From contig JAAWSW010000049.1 in NCBI GenBank assembly GCA_022801735.1, positions 1 to 9,785 on the forward strand: 9,785 nucleotides of DNA, given 5' to 3'. The position numbers and the translations under genes are program-made. The stretch is from Bacilli bacterium (lineage in GTDB: Bacteria > Bacillota_I > Bacilli_A > RF39 > UBA660). Numbering within the stretch: position 1 is the stretch's first letter; each line of letters begins with the position of its first letter. Below are positions 1 to 6,530 of the stretch, piece by piece. The notes under the pieces were generated by a model. The model saw only the letters and a list, made by a program, of their open reading frames with translations. It made no database searches and had not been told where the DNA came from.

Positions 1-1079
1 GAGATACAGTAAATTTAAATCATACTGCAACAAAAGATGGATTTAAATTCTTGGGTTGGAGTACAAATAAAGATGCCGTAAATGCTACAGATATATTAAT
101 GACATTACAAATGCCAGCTAATGATATAACTCTTTATGCTATATATAAAGATATAACACCACCAACATGTAATTTAACGGTTACAAAAGCAACAATAGAT
201 AAAGTAACAGTAAATGCCGATTGTCAAGATATATCAGGAATAAAAGAATATAGGTATATGATAGGCGACATAGATGAGGTAGTAACAGAAAATACATATA
301 ACTTAAATAATTATAATTTAAGCGAACTTATAATAGAAGTTACAGATAATGCAAACAATAAAGGCTCATTTAATATAAATCAAGACAATTTACAAAAAGG
401 CTATCAACTTATATATAGCGCTTTAAATGAAGGGTATAAAGATTTAAATGGAAAAAAGGATAACTACAAAAATAATCTTTTAAATAAAACGTACCCAATA
501 GGCAGCATATATATAACAGAAAAAAACACTAATCCAAGTGAAACATTAGGTGGGACATGGGAAGCATATAGTAAAGGAAGAAGTTTAGTTGGTGTAGACC
601 CAAATGATATTAATTTTAATGAAGTAAATAAAATAGGTGGAAGCAAAACAAATACTTTAGCCGTAACCAATTTGCCATTACACACTCATAGTATCCCAGT
701 CTTATCAGGAACAGCAGCCTCAGCAGGCGCTCATACCAATAGTATTCCATCTTTAACTGGAACCACTAATTCTGCAGGTAGTCACAATCATGATTGGAAA
801 GGATTCGTCAGAGTTACACCTATTGCATCCGAAACCTATGTTCAAGCAGTATTTGGAAAAGACAGTACAGACTCATACATAAAACAAGGTAAAGGAATAC
901 AATCTGCAGGAGCGCATACCCATACACTGACAACTGTGGCAAATACTACAGGAAGTAGTGGAAATCATACCCATGCAGTAACAACAAATGCGACTAATAC
1001 GGGAAGTATAGGAAGTGGAACAACATTTTCAAATTTAAGTCCATATATAACTGTATATATCTGGAAGAGAATAAGTTAG
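1..1079 (+). CDS. Partial surface protein: Listeria-Bacteroides repeat, Ig-like region, phage gp10-like tail-tip domain (5' end missing)
   Basis: The frame is open from the window edge; bases 3-50 read without a stop into the same frame, so the TTG at 51 is not the true start. The first ~50 residues (GFKFLGWST, then PANDITLYAIY at 114-146) match the end of a Listeria-Bacteroides (InlB B-type, Flg_new) repeat, which is typical of secreted surface proteins. Next comes an Ig-like stretch (about 150-385) beginning DITPPTC, with two cysteines that could form a disulfide. From 492 (YPIGSIY, GGTWEAY) to the end (LSPYITVYIWKR) it is a gp10 C-terminal/tail-collar-type baseplate domain with HTH-containing 17-residue repeats. 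No C-terminal anchor or sorting motif is visible. The next gene follows after 10 bases and shares the tail-tip domain. Likely role: exported adhesin or surface-binding protein. The lost N-terminus should carry the signal peptide. A true phage tail protein is less likely given the surface-type domains. Confidence 0.8.
   Translation, partial: DTVNLNHTATKDGFKFLGWSTNKDAVNATDILMTLQMPANDITLYAIYKDITPPTCNLTVTKATIDKVTVNADCQDISGIKEYRYMIGDIDEVVTENTYNLNNYNLSELIIEVTDNANNKGSFNINQDNLQKGYQLIYSALNEGYKDLNGKKDNYKNNLLNKTYPIGSIYITEKNTNPSETLGGTWEAYSKGRSLVGVDPNDINFNEVNKIGGSKTNTLAVTNLPLHTHSIPVLSGTAASAGAHTNSIPSLTGTTNSAGSHNHDWKGFVRVTPIASETYVQAVFGKDSTDSYIKQGKGIQSAGAHTHTLTTVANTTGSSGNHTHAVTTNATNTGSIGSGTTFSNLSPYITVYIWKRIS
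492..1079 (+). repeat. Duplicated gp10-like domain, copy 1 (partner 1246-1842)
   Basis: The 3' half of the first gene and nearly all of the second align from the YPIGS motif to the stop. Identity is high at DNA level: 681-730 and 1444-1493 differ at only 3 of 50 bases. Within this copy, 17-residue (51-bp) units starting with His-Thr-His lie at 681, 732 and 783 and again at 915 and 966. The unit at 732 has decayed to HTN, and the one at 783 reads HNH. The pattern indicates duplication of a domain plus internal expansion of a histidine repeat. Confidence 0.85.
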
Positions 1080-1089
1080 GAGAAATCGT

Positions 1090-1842
1090 ATGAAAAAATT
1101 AATAACATTAATATTTATCAGTTTTATGTTTATTGGAAATGTAAATGCTGAAACAATAGAAGAACAATTAAATAATTTAAAGAATAATTATAAATCATTG
1201 AAAGAAGAAATTGATAATTTAGAATTAAGCAGACTAGATAAAATGTATCCAATAGGAAGCATATTTGAAACAACTACATATTCTAGTGCTACCCAAGTAT
1301 CAAATGCCTTAGGTGGGACATGGGAAGCATATGGTAGTGGAAAGACACTGATAGGTGTAAATGCTGATAGTCCTGATTTTAACACAGTAAATAAAACAGG
1401 AGGAAGTAGTACGACTACTTTATCAACATCTAATCTCCCATCACACACTCATAGTATCCCAGCCTTATCAGGCACAGCAGCCTCAGCAGGTGCCCATACT
1501 CATAGTATACCTGCATTGTCTGGAACAACCAATTCTGCAGGTAGTCATAACCATGCATGGAAAGGATATATGGGAGTAGCAATGAGTTCGACATCAACAT
1601 ATATCGCCGCTTTATTTGGAAATGACTCAGCCCAAACGTATATAAATCAAGGGAAGGGGCCACAAGCCGCAGGTGCTCATACTCACACAGTAACAACAAC
1701 CGCTTCAAATACGGGAAGTAATGGCGCCCATACCCATAGCGTCAGTACAACTGCCTCAAATACAGGAGCCCAAGGAAGTGGAACCGCCTTTACCAACTTA
1801 CAACCATATATTACAGTATATATGTATAAGAGGGTATCATAA
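1090..1842 (+). CDS. Secreted protein with coiled coil and phage gp10-like C-terminal (tail-tip) domain
   Basis: This 250-residue protein is complete. Residues 1-20 form a clear signal peptide (MKK, hydrophobic core, cleavage after VNA), so it is exported. Residues 21-51 (EEQLNNLKNNYKSLKEEIDN) form a short coiled coil suited to trimerisation. From Y53 (YPIGSIF) to the end (LQPYITVYMYKR) it is a gp10/tail-collar-type domain of the kind found at phage baseplate tips. 17-residue units start with HTH or HNH at residues 119, 136, 153, 197 and 214. In known phage tail tips HxH motifs bind a metal in a trimeric beta-helix, and the same is inferred here. The start has AGGAGA at 1078-1083, overlapping the previous stop. 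A signal peptide is not expected on a phage tail protein, so a cellular, surface-exposed role is more likely. The ligand is unknown. Confidence 0.85.
   Translation: MKKLITLIFISFMFIGNVNAETIEEQLNNLKNNYKSLKEEIDNLELSRLDKMYPIGSIFETTTYSSATQVSNALGGTWEAYGSGKTLIGVNADSPDFNTVNKTGGSSTTTLSTSNLPSHTHSIPALSGTAASAGAHTHSIPALSGTTNSAGSHNHAWKGYMGVAMSSTSTYIAALFGNDSAQTYINQGKGPQAAGAHTHTVTTTASNTGSNGAHTHSVSTTASNTGAQGSGTAFTNLQPYITVYMYKRVS
1246..1842 (+). repeat. Duplicated gp10-like domain, copy 2, with 17-residue HTH repeats
   Basis: This is the partner of 492-1079. The internal 51-bp units starting at 1444 and 1495 both encode HTHSIPALSGT, and those at 1678 and 1729 encode HTHTVTTTASN and HTHSVSTTASN. All HTH triplets are intact here, while the upstream copy has one degenerate unit. 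Two blocks of repeats flank a non-repetitive stretch of about 40 residues (AWKGYMG to GKGPQAAGA). Confidence 0.85.
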
Positions 1843-2207
1843 TGAAAAAGATAATAATACCAATTATTGTAGTATTAATGATACTAACAATAATAATTCT
1901 AGTAGTAGGAAATAAAGAACAACAAAAAGATAAACAAGAAATAAAAAATATAAAAGTCACAACCCAAACATTTACATTAACCGATAATGGAACAGAAATA
2001 GAAATAAAACTAAAAAATAAAAACAAAAAAGAAATAACAATAAAACAAATAAATATAACTTTATACGATAGCCAAAACAAAAAAATAACCACAATTGGCT
2101 ATAATAAAAAAACAACTATAAAAGACAACAAAGAAAAAACAATTAAAATAGTAGATAAAGAAAAATATCCTTCTACTACTAATATTAAATATAAATTAAC
2201 AAAATAA
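1842..2207 (+). CDS. Small membrane-anchored protein with FxLYD-like extracytoplasmic domain
   Basis: This 121-residue protein starts at an ATG sharing one base with the preceding stop (TAATG). AAGAGGG at 1828-1834 serves as its ribosome binding site, so the two are translationally coupled. Residues 4-23 form one strongly hydrophobic segment (IIIPIIVVLMILTIIILVVG) with no lipobox cysteine, which fits an N-terminal membrane anchor or uncleaved signal. The remaining ~95 residues are Lys-rich, alternate in beta fashion, and contain ITLYDSQNKKITT, resembling the FxLYD family of Ig-like extracytoplasmic domains. That assignment is by eye and tentative. As last gene of the run, it may help hold or present the two secreted tail-tip-domain proteins at the membrane. 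A terminator hairpin overlaps its stop codon. Confidence 0.7.
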   Translation: MKKIIIPIIVVLMILTIIILVVGNKEQQKDKQEIKNIKVTTQTFTLTDNGTEIEIKLKNKNKKEITIKQINITLYDSQNKKITTIGYNKKTTIKDNKEKTIKIVDKEKYPSTTNIKYKLTK

Positions 2208-2230
2208 ACTACCCAAATAAGGTGGTTTTT
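2206..2230 (+). terminator. Rho-independent terminator after the surface-protein run
   Basis: AACTACC (2207-2213) pairs with GGTGGTT (2221-2227) with one G-U pair, around a CAAATAA loop, and a T-run follows to 2230. The stem begins inside the stop codon of the preceding gene, and the T-run abuts the -10 box of the next promoter. The stem is modest in strength. Confidence 0.6.
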
Positions 2231-2260
2231 GCTATAATTAATGAAAAATAAAGAAGGTGG
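2230..2260 (+). promoter_or_regulatory. Extended -10 promoter and ribosome binding site of the metallophosphoesterase
   Basis: TGCTATAAT at 2230-2238 is an extended -10 (TG-N-TATAAT). No -35 is recognisable at the expected place (2210-2215 reads TACCCA, inside the terminator). AAGGTGG at 2254-2260 lies 3 bases before the ATG at 2264, a rather close spacing. The leader is only about 20 nt. Confidence 0.65.
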
Positions 2261-2263
2261 AAT

Positions 2264-2962
2264 ATGTTTTATATAACAGGAGATAGGCATAGACATTTTT
2301 TAGGCCTTTTTCACTTTTGCGAAAAAAACAAACTAACTAATAATGATACTATAATTATCCTAGGTGATGCAGGAATCAATTATTATGGAAGTAGTATAGA
2401 TAAAGAATTCAAAAAGAGTTTATCGCGTCAAAAAGTCACCTTTTTTTGCATTCATGGAAATCATGAACAAAGACCAGAAACAATAAGTACATATAAAGAA
2501 AAAATAGTATTTGGAGCACCAGTATATGTTGAAGAAGATTATCCCAATATTTTATTTGCTAAAGATGGTGAAATATATGATTTAGATGGATACCAGACAT
2601 TAGTGATAGGCGGAGCCTATAGTATTGATAAGTATGCTAGAATAAAAAGAGGTAAGCCATGGTGGAAAGATGAACAACCAAGTGATAAACTAAAAATAAA
2701 ATTATTAAATAGATTAATAGCAGAAAAACCACAAATCGATATAGTGTTAACCCATACATGTCCATATAAATATATCCCATTAGAAGGCTTAATAGACGGA
2801 ATCGACCAAACCACAATAGACCAAAGGACAGAACAATTTTTAGATACAATAGAAATGCAAATAGATTATCAAAAATGGTATTGTGGTCACTTTCATATCG
2901 ATAAAGAAATAGATAATATAGAGTTTATATATTCAAAAATAAAAAAACTAGGAATAAGGTAA
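2264..2962 (+). CDS. Calcineurin-like metallophosphoesterase
   Basis: This 232-residue cytosolic protein carries the full set of metallophosphoesterase motifs in order: GDRH (6-9), GDAGIN (34-39), GNHE (65-68), THTCP (163-167) and GHFH (208-211). These residues bind the two catalytic metal ions. The first motif ends RH where GDxHG is usual, and the second has GINY where GDxxD/N varies. VFGAPVYVEEDYPN, FAKDGEIYDL, GGAYSIDK and WWKDEQPS are, as I recall them, typical of a Firmicutes subgroup annotated only as metallophosphoesterase. The substrate is unknown; phosphodiesters or phosphoproteins are possible. It has its own extended -10 promoter and no operon partner: xfp has a separate promoter 45 bases or more downstream. 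There is no signal peptide or membrane segment. Confidence 0.9.
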   Translation: MFYITGDRHRHFLGLFHFCEKNKLTNNDTIIILGDAGINYYGSSIDKEFKKSLSRQKVTFFCIHGNHEQRPETISTYKEKIVFGAPVYVEEDYPNILFAKDGEIYDLDGYQTLVIGGAYSIDKYARIKRGKPWWKDEQPSDKLKIKLLNRLIAEKPQIDIVLTHTCPYKYIPLEGLIDGIDQTTIDQRTEQFLDTIEMQIDYQKWYCGHFHIDKEIDNIEFIYSKIKKLGIR

Positions 2963-3006
2963 ATAAAAAATAATATAATAAAACTAATGTTAAAATAAAA
3001 ATTAAG

Positions 3007-3054
3007 TTGTTCTTTAAACATAATTTTGTTATAATAATAAAAGAATAGAGGGGA
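3007..3054 (+). promoter_or_regulatory. Promoter and ribosome binding site of xfp
   Basis: TTGTTC (3007-3012), a 17-base spacer and TATAAT (3030-3035) form a sigma-A-type promoter, with TGT directly ahead of the -10 (extended -10). AGAGGGGA at 3047-3054 is the ribosome binding site, 5 bases before the ATG at 3060. Of the five promoters in the window this has one of the more recognisable -35 elements. Confidence 0.7.
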
Positions 3055-3059
3055 TATAA

Positions 3060-5408
3060 ATGACTAAAGAAATAACTAATGAAGATATTAGTGTTTTAGA
3101 TAAATATTTTAGAGCAGCCAATTATTTATCAGCATGCCAACTATACTTATTAGATAACCCATTACTAACAAAACCATTAGAAAAAAAACATATCAAAAAG
3201 AAAATAGTTGGACACTGGGGAACTGTACCTGCTCAAAACTTTATATATACACATTTAAATAGAGTAATTACAGAAAAAGATCTAGATATGATTTATATAT
3301 CAGGCCCTGGACATGGCGGAAACTTCCTAATTTCAAACACTTATTTAGAAGGAACTTATAGTGAAGTTTATCCAAATGTAAGTGAAGATATAAATGGACT
3401 AAAAAAACTATTTAAACAATTTTCATTTCCTGGTGGGGTCTCAAGTCATGCTGCTCCAGAAAATCCTGGAAGTATTCATGAAGGTGGAGAATTAGGTTAT
3501 TCACTCGCTCATGCATATGGTGCAGTATTTGATAACCCAAATTTAATCGCTGCTTGTGTAATAGGTGATGGCGAAGCCGAAACAGGACCACTTGCCACTT
3601 CATGGCACTCAAATAAATTTTTAAATCCTAAAACCGACGGAGCCGTTTTACCAATATTAAATTTAAATGGATATAAAATAAGCAATCCAACAGTTTTTTC
3701 AAGAATGACCAATAATCAATTAGGTAGTTATTTTTATGCTTTAGGATATAAACCATATTTAGTAGAAGGTGAAGACCAAATCACCATGCATCAACTTATG
3801 TCAAAAACAATGGATCAAGTAATCAAAGAAATCAAGAAAATTCAAAAGAAAGCCAGAAACAATGAAGAATTAGAAAAAGTAGAATGGCCAATGATAATTC
3901 TAAGAACACCAAAAGGGTGGACTGGGCCAAAAAAAGTTGACGGAAAAGAAATAGAAGGAACTTTCAGAGCCCATCAAGTACCAATTTCAATGGAAAAAGA
4001 AGAACACCTACAAGAGTTAGAAAAATGGCTTAAAAGTTATAAACCAGAAGAATTATTTACTAAAGATGGAAAACTAAAAGAAGAAGTAACAAAATTTATT
4101 CCAAAAGGAAATAAAAGAATGGGTTCAAGTCCATATGCTAATGGCGGAATGTTACTTAGAAACTTAATCTTACCAGACTTTAGAAAGTACGCGGTTAAAA
4201 TAGATAAACCTGGAACTGTTAAAGTTCAAGATATGGAAGAACTAAGTGCATATGTTAGAGATATAATAAAAAACAATCCAAATAACTTTAGAACATTTAG
4301 TCCAGATGAAGCATACTCAAATAGATTATATAAAATGTTTGAAGTAACAAAACGTGACTGGCAAACAGAAACATATAAAAGTGATGAAAACTTATCAAAA
4401 GAAGGAAGAATCATGGATTCATACCTTTCTGAGCACATGTGTGAAGGTTGGTTAGAAGGATATCTATTAACAGGAAGACATGGATTCTTTACATCGTATG
4501 AAGCCTTTATAAGAGTAGTAGATTCAATGGTTGCCCAGCACGCAAAATGGTTAAAGGTATGTAATCAAATTTCATGGAGAAGAGATATTGCTTCATTGAA
4601 CTTACTTTTAACATCAAACGTTTGGCAGCAAGACCACAACGGTTATACTCATCAAGACCCAGGGATGTTAGACCATATGGCTAATAAAAAAGCCGATGTT
4701 GTTAGAATGTACCTACCACCAGACGCTAACTGTTTACTATCATGTTTTGATCACTGTATCAGAAGTCGTAATTATGTAAATATTATAGTTGCCTCAAAAC
4801 ATCCAAGTTATCAGTGGCTTTCTATGGATGAAGCCGTAAAACACTGTACTAAAGGAATAGGTATTTGGGACTGGGCAAGTAATGATCAAAATACAGAGCC
4901 AGATGTAGTTATGGCATGCTGCGGAGATACACCAACACTAGAAACATTAGCCGCTATATCAATATTAAGAAATGAACTTCCAGATTTAAAAATAAGATGT
5001 ATAAATATAGTAGACTTAATGAAATTAGAGTCACCAACTAAACATCCACATGCCTTAAGTGACGAAGAATATGATTTATTATTTACTAAAGATAAACCAA
5101 TAATCTTTAACTATCATGGTTATCCTACATTAATACATGAACTTACATACTTAAGACATAATAGAAATATCTCAGTTCATGGATATTTAGAAGAAGGAAC
5201 AATCACAACACCATTTGATATGCGTGTTCAAAATCAAGTAGACCGTTATCACTTAGTAGAAGATGTAATAAAACATTTACCAAATCAAGGAAGTAAAGAA
5301 ATATATTTAATTGAAAAAATGAAAAATAAAATAATTGAACACAATCTATACATCAAAGAAAATGGTGAAGACATGAAAGAAGTAAAAGATTGGAAATGGA
5401 TTAAATAG
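3060..5408 (+). CDS. xfp: Phosphoketolase (xylulose-5-phosphate/fructose-6-phosphate)
   Basis: This cytosolic, thiamine-diphosphate-dependent enzyme splits xylulose-5-phosphate (and often fructose-6-phosphate) with phosphate to acetyl-phosphate plus glyceraldehyde-3-phosphate (or erythrose-4-phosphate). The 782-residue length fits the family (about 780-830). Visible family motifs are GHWGT (51-55), SGPGHGG (81-87), the ThDP motif GDGEAETGPL (169-178) with LNLNGYKI (200-207) closing it, and GYTHQDPG in the central domain. N-terminal, central and C-terminal XFP domains all appear present and unbroken. It stands alone, with its own promoter and a strong terminator. No acetate kinase or phosphotransacetylase gene is in the window. 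Sequence alone does not settle whether it also accepts fructose-6-phosphate, so single (EC 4.1.2.9) or dual (EC 4.1.2.22) activity is open. It implies a phosphoketolase route in central carbon fermentation. Confidence 0.97.
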   Translation: MTKEITNEDISVLDKYFRAANYLSACQLYLLDNPLLTKPLEKKHIKKKIVGHWGTVPAQNFIYTHLNRVITEKDLDMIYISGPGHGGNFLISNTYLEGTYSEVYPNVSEDINGLKKLFKQFSFPGGVSSHAAPENPGSIHEGGELGYSLAHAYGAVFDNPNLIAACVIGDGEAETGPLATSWHSNKFLNPKTDGAVLPILNLNGYKISNPTVFSRMTNNQLGSYFYALGYKPYLVEGEDQITMHQLMSKTMDQVIKEIKKIQKKARNNEELEKVEWPMIILRTPKGWTGPKKVDGKEIEGTFRAHQVPISMEKEEHLQELEKWLKSYKPEELFTKDGKLKEEVTKFIPKGNKRMGSSPYANGGMLLRNLILPDFRKYAVKIDKPGTVKVQDMEELSAYVRDIIKNNPNNFRTFSPDEAYSNRLYKMFEVTKRDWQTETYKSDENLSKEGRIMDSYLSEHMCEGWLEGYLLTGRHGFFTSYEAFIRVVDSMVAQHAKWLKVCNQISWRRDIASLNLLLTSNVWQQDHNGYTHQDPGMLDHMANKKADVVRMYLPPDANCLLSCFDHCIRSRNYVNIIVASKHPSYQWLSMDEAVKHCTKGIGIWDWASNDQNTEPDVVMACCGDTPTLETLAAISILRNELPDLKIRCINIVDLMKLESPTKHPHALSDEEYDLLFTKDKPIIFNYHGYPTLIHELTYLRHNRNISVHGYLEEGTITTPFDMRVQNQVDRYHLVEDVIKHLPNQGSKEIYLIEKMKNKIIEHNLYIKENGEDMKEVKDWKWIK

Positions 5409-5427
5409 CCCTTTGTGGGCTATTTTT
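5403..5427 (+). terminator. Strong rho-independent terminator after xfp
   Basis: AAATAGCCC (5403-5411) pairs perfectly with GGGCTATTT (5417-5425) around a TTTGT loop, and Ts continue to 5427. The xfp stop codon TAG (5406-5408) sits inside the left arm. Confidence 0.92.
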
Positions 5428-5464
5428 AGTTATAAAAAAAGTTAACCTAAAGTTGTAAAAACTG

Positions 5465-5519
5465 TTGTGCACAAAAATAACTCCGTGTTATAATTAACCT
5501 GTAGTAATATAAAGGAGGT
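5465..5519 (+). promoter_or_regulatory. Promoter, possible operator palindrome and ribosome binding site of rhuM-fic
   Basis: TATAAT (5489-5494) is preceded by TGT (extended -10). An 18-base spacer separates it from TTGTGC (5465-5470). That -35-like hexamer is part of a perfect 10-base palindrome, TTGTGCACAA (5465-5474), a plausible operator position, though the site is short. AAAGGAGGT (5511-5519) is a full-consensus ribosome binding site, 7 bases before the ATG at 5527. Confidence 0.6.
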
Positions 5520-5526
5520 ATATAAA

Positions 5527-5844
5527 ATGAAAAATGAGATTACTATATTTGAAAACCAAAATGTTAAGTTGGAAGTGAATATGAAAGACGAAACGGTTTG
5601 GTTAAACAGAAATCAAATGGCTGAGTTATTTGGAAGAGATGTTAAAACGATAGGTAAACATATAAATAATGCTTTGTCAGAAGAACTTGAGGAAAGTTCA
5701 GTTGTCGCAAATTTTGCGACAACTGCTAAAGATGGGAAAACATATCAGGTTGATTACTATAATTTGGATATGATTATTTCTGTAGGCTACCGTGTAAAGT
5801 CACAAAATGGTGTAATTTTAGAAAATGGGCAAACCAAATACTAA
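5527..5844 (+). CDS. RhuM-family protein, N-terminal part (frameshifted before the Fic domain)
   Basis: The first 97 residues match the RhuM family (virulence-associated RhuM of Salmonella and relatives). Key segments are WLNRNQMAELFGRD at 25-38, a helix-turn-helix-like region, VVANFATTAKDGKTYQVDYYN at 59-79 (positions only beyond 20 residues), and LDMIISVGYRVKS at 80-92. After I97 the reading changes to an unrelated tail (LENGQTKY) and stops. In the next frame the family continuation (RKWANQILKDY) begins at 5820 and runs into the Fic domain. The 105-residue product is therefore a truncated N-terminal half of a protein normally about 310-330 residues long. Its start is backed by AAAGGAGGT 7 bases upstream. 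The truncated product could still bind DNA or a partner; no function is proven for RhuM proteins. Confidence 0.75.
   Translation: MKNEITIFENQNVKLEVNMKDETVWLNRNQMAELFGRDVKTIGKHINNALSEELEESSVVANFATTAKDGKTYQVDYYNLDMIISVGYRVKSQNGVILENGQTKY
5699..5725 (+). repeat. Perfect 27-bp palindrome inside rhuM
   Basis: CAGTTGTCGCAAA (5699-5711) and TTTGCGACAACTG (5713-5725) are exact reverse complements separated by one base. The sequence encodes the SSVVANFATTA part of the RhuM domain (residues 58-67). It is richer in GC than its surroundings. In RNA a tight hairpin would form with a very small loop; in DNA it would suit a dimeric binding protein. Confidence 0.9.
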
Positions 5845-5852
5845 AAGATTAT

Positions 5853-6464
5853 ATGATAAAAGGTTATGCGATTAATCAAAAGAGATTAGAATATTTAGAA
5901 AAAACAGTAAAGTTAGTAGATATAGCCACTAGAATAGACGAGGCACTAGAAGATAGTGAGGCTAAAGATGTTCTTAAAGTTATTAATAATTATTCAAAAG
6001 CACTTAATTTACTAGATGATTATGATCATAAAAATCTAGAAAAAGTTAAAGGAAGGACCAGTGCCGAAAAAATCACATATGAAGAATGTACAAGATTAAT
6101 AGAAAGATTAAAATTTCATTCGCAAAGCGATATATTCGCACTAGAAAGAAATGAAGGATTAAAATCTATAATTGGTGCAATCTATCAAACATATGATGGT
6201 AAAGATGTATATTCTACAATTGAAGAAAAAGCCGCCAACTTCTTATATATGATAGTTAAAAACCATGTATTTATAGACGGGAATAAAAGAATAGCAGCAA
6301 CATTATTTATATACTTTTTACAGTTCTATCATATCTTATATTTAAACGAAAAACCATCAATTGATAATAATACTTTAGCCGCATTAACGTTATTAATTGC
6401 CCAGTCAAACCCAAAAGAAAAAGACATAATAGTAGATTTAATAATGAATTTTTTAGTAAAATAA
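5853..6464 (+). CDS. Fic/DOC-family domain protein (C-terminal part of the rhuM-fic fusion)
   Basis: This 203-residue frame contains the Fic core motif HVFIDGNKR (residues 138-146, bases 6264-6290), matching HxFx(D/N)(G/A)N(K/G)R. The His is the catalytic base and DGN holds the phosphates of the nucleotide. The K in place of G of classic HPFxDGNGR is shared with Doc-like and RhuM-linked Fic proteins. Fic proteins transfer AMP (or, in Doc, phosphate) to target proteins; the target here is unknown. The ATG at 5853 is only the first Met after the frameshift. The true frame continues upstream to 5820, and no ribosome binding site is evident before 5853, so independent expression is doubtful. Helical segments around the core (YSKALNLLDDYDHK, EEKAANFLYMIVKNH) also match the family. 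A terminator follows directly. Confidence 0.85.
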   Translation: MIKGYAINQKRLEYLEKTVKLVDIATRIDEALEDSEAKDVLKVINNYSKALNLLDDYDHKNLEKVKGRTSAEKITYEECTRLIERLKFHSQSDIFALERNEGLKSIIGAIYQTYDGKDVYSTIEEKAANFLYMIVKNHVFIDGNKRIAATLFIYFLQFYHILYLNEKPSIDNNTLAALTLLIAQSNPKEKDIIVDLIMNFLVK

Positions 6465-6465
6465 T

Positions 6466-6492
6466 AAGGCAAATCATTTAAGATTTGCTTTT
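6466..6492 (+). terminator. Rho-independent terminator after rhuM-fic
   Basis: GCAAATC (6469-6475) pairs with GATTTGC (6482-6488) around ATTTAA. The stem is extended outward by a G-U and A-T pairs, and TTTT follows (6489-6492). Confidence 0.8.
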
Positions 6493-6496
6493 CATG

Positions 6497-6522
6497 TGAT
6501 ATAATAAAAATAGAAAAGAGGA
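6497..6522 (+). promoter_or_regulatory. Extended -10 promoter and ribosome binding site of the SDR gene
   Basis: TGATATAAT at 6497-6505 is an extended -10. No good -35 is visible because the expected area lies in the terminator stem. AAGAGGA at 6516-6522 is the ribosome binding site, 8 bases before the ATG at 6531. Promoter and terminator are nearly back to back. Confidence 0.65.
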
Positions 6523-6530
6523 TAGGTAAA

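Larger units (their letters stand above)
5527..6464 (+). pseudogene. rhuM-fic fusion gene broken by a one-base deletion near 5816-5819
   Basis: Adding one T to the T4 run at 5816-5819 restores a single 312-residue frame. RhuM residues then pass through FRKWANQILKDYMIKGYAINQKR directly into the Fic domain, which is the expected junction in intact RhuM-Fic proteins. No other stop or frame change is visible, and both halves look well conserved. The break is therefore recent, a sequencing or assembly error, or a switchable state. Programmed -1 slippage would have to act on A ATT TTA, which is a poor slippery heptamer because the P-site codon would re-pair badly. Confidence 0.75.

Noticed and set aside
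1430..1708. Minus-strand ORFs over the gp10-like repeats
   Set aside because: They are shadows of the repetitive coding sequence, without a plausible ribosome binding site or family match.
681..1782. CRISPR-like array
   Set aside because: The 51-bp units are in-frame coding repeats with no unique spacers between them.
492..1842. Diversity-generating retroelement target (repeat pair with variable sites)
   Set aside because: Differences between copies are not concentrated at adenines, both copies are coding, and no reverse transcriptase or template repeat is in the window.
1..2207. Prophage tail region
   Set aside because: Only the gp10-like domain is phage-like. The proteins carry a signal peptide and surface-type domains, and no other phage gene is present.
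2980..3025. Terminator between the metallophosphoesterase and xfp
   Set aside because: Only a weak AT pairing (ATGTT with AACAT) is possible, with a long loop and no proper stem.
5812..5822. Programmed -1 frameshift in rhuM-fic
   Set aside because: The sequence A ATT TTA is a poor slippery site, and I saw no clear stimulatory hairpin just downstream. A deletion or sequencing error is simpler.
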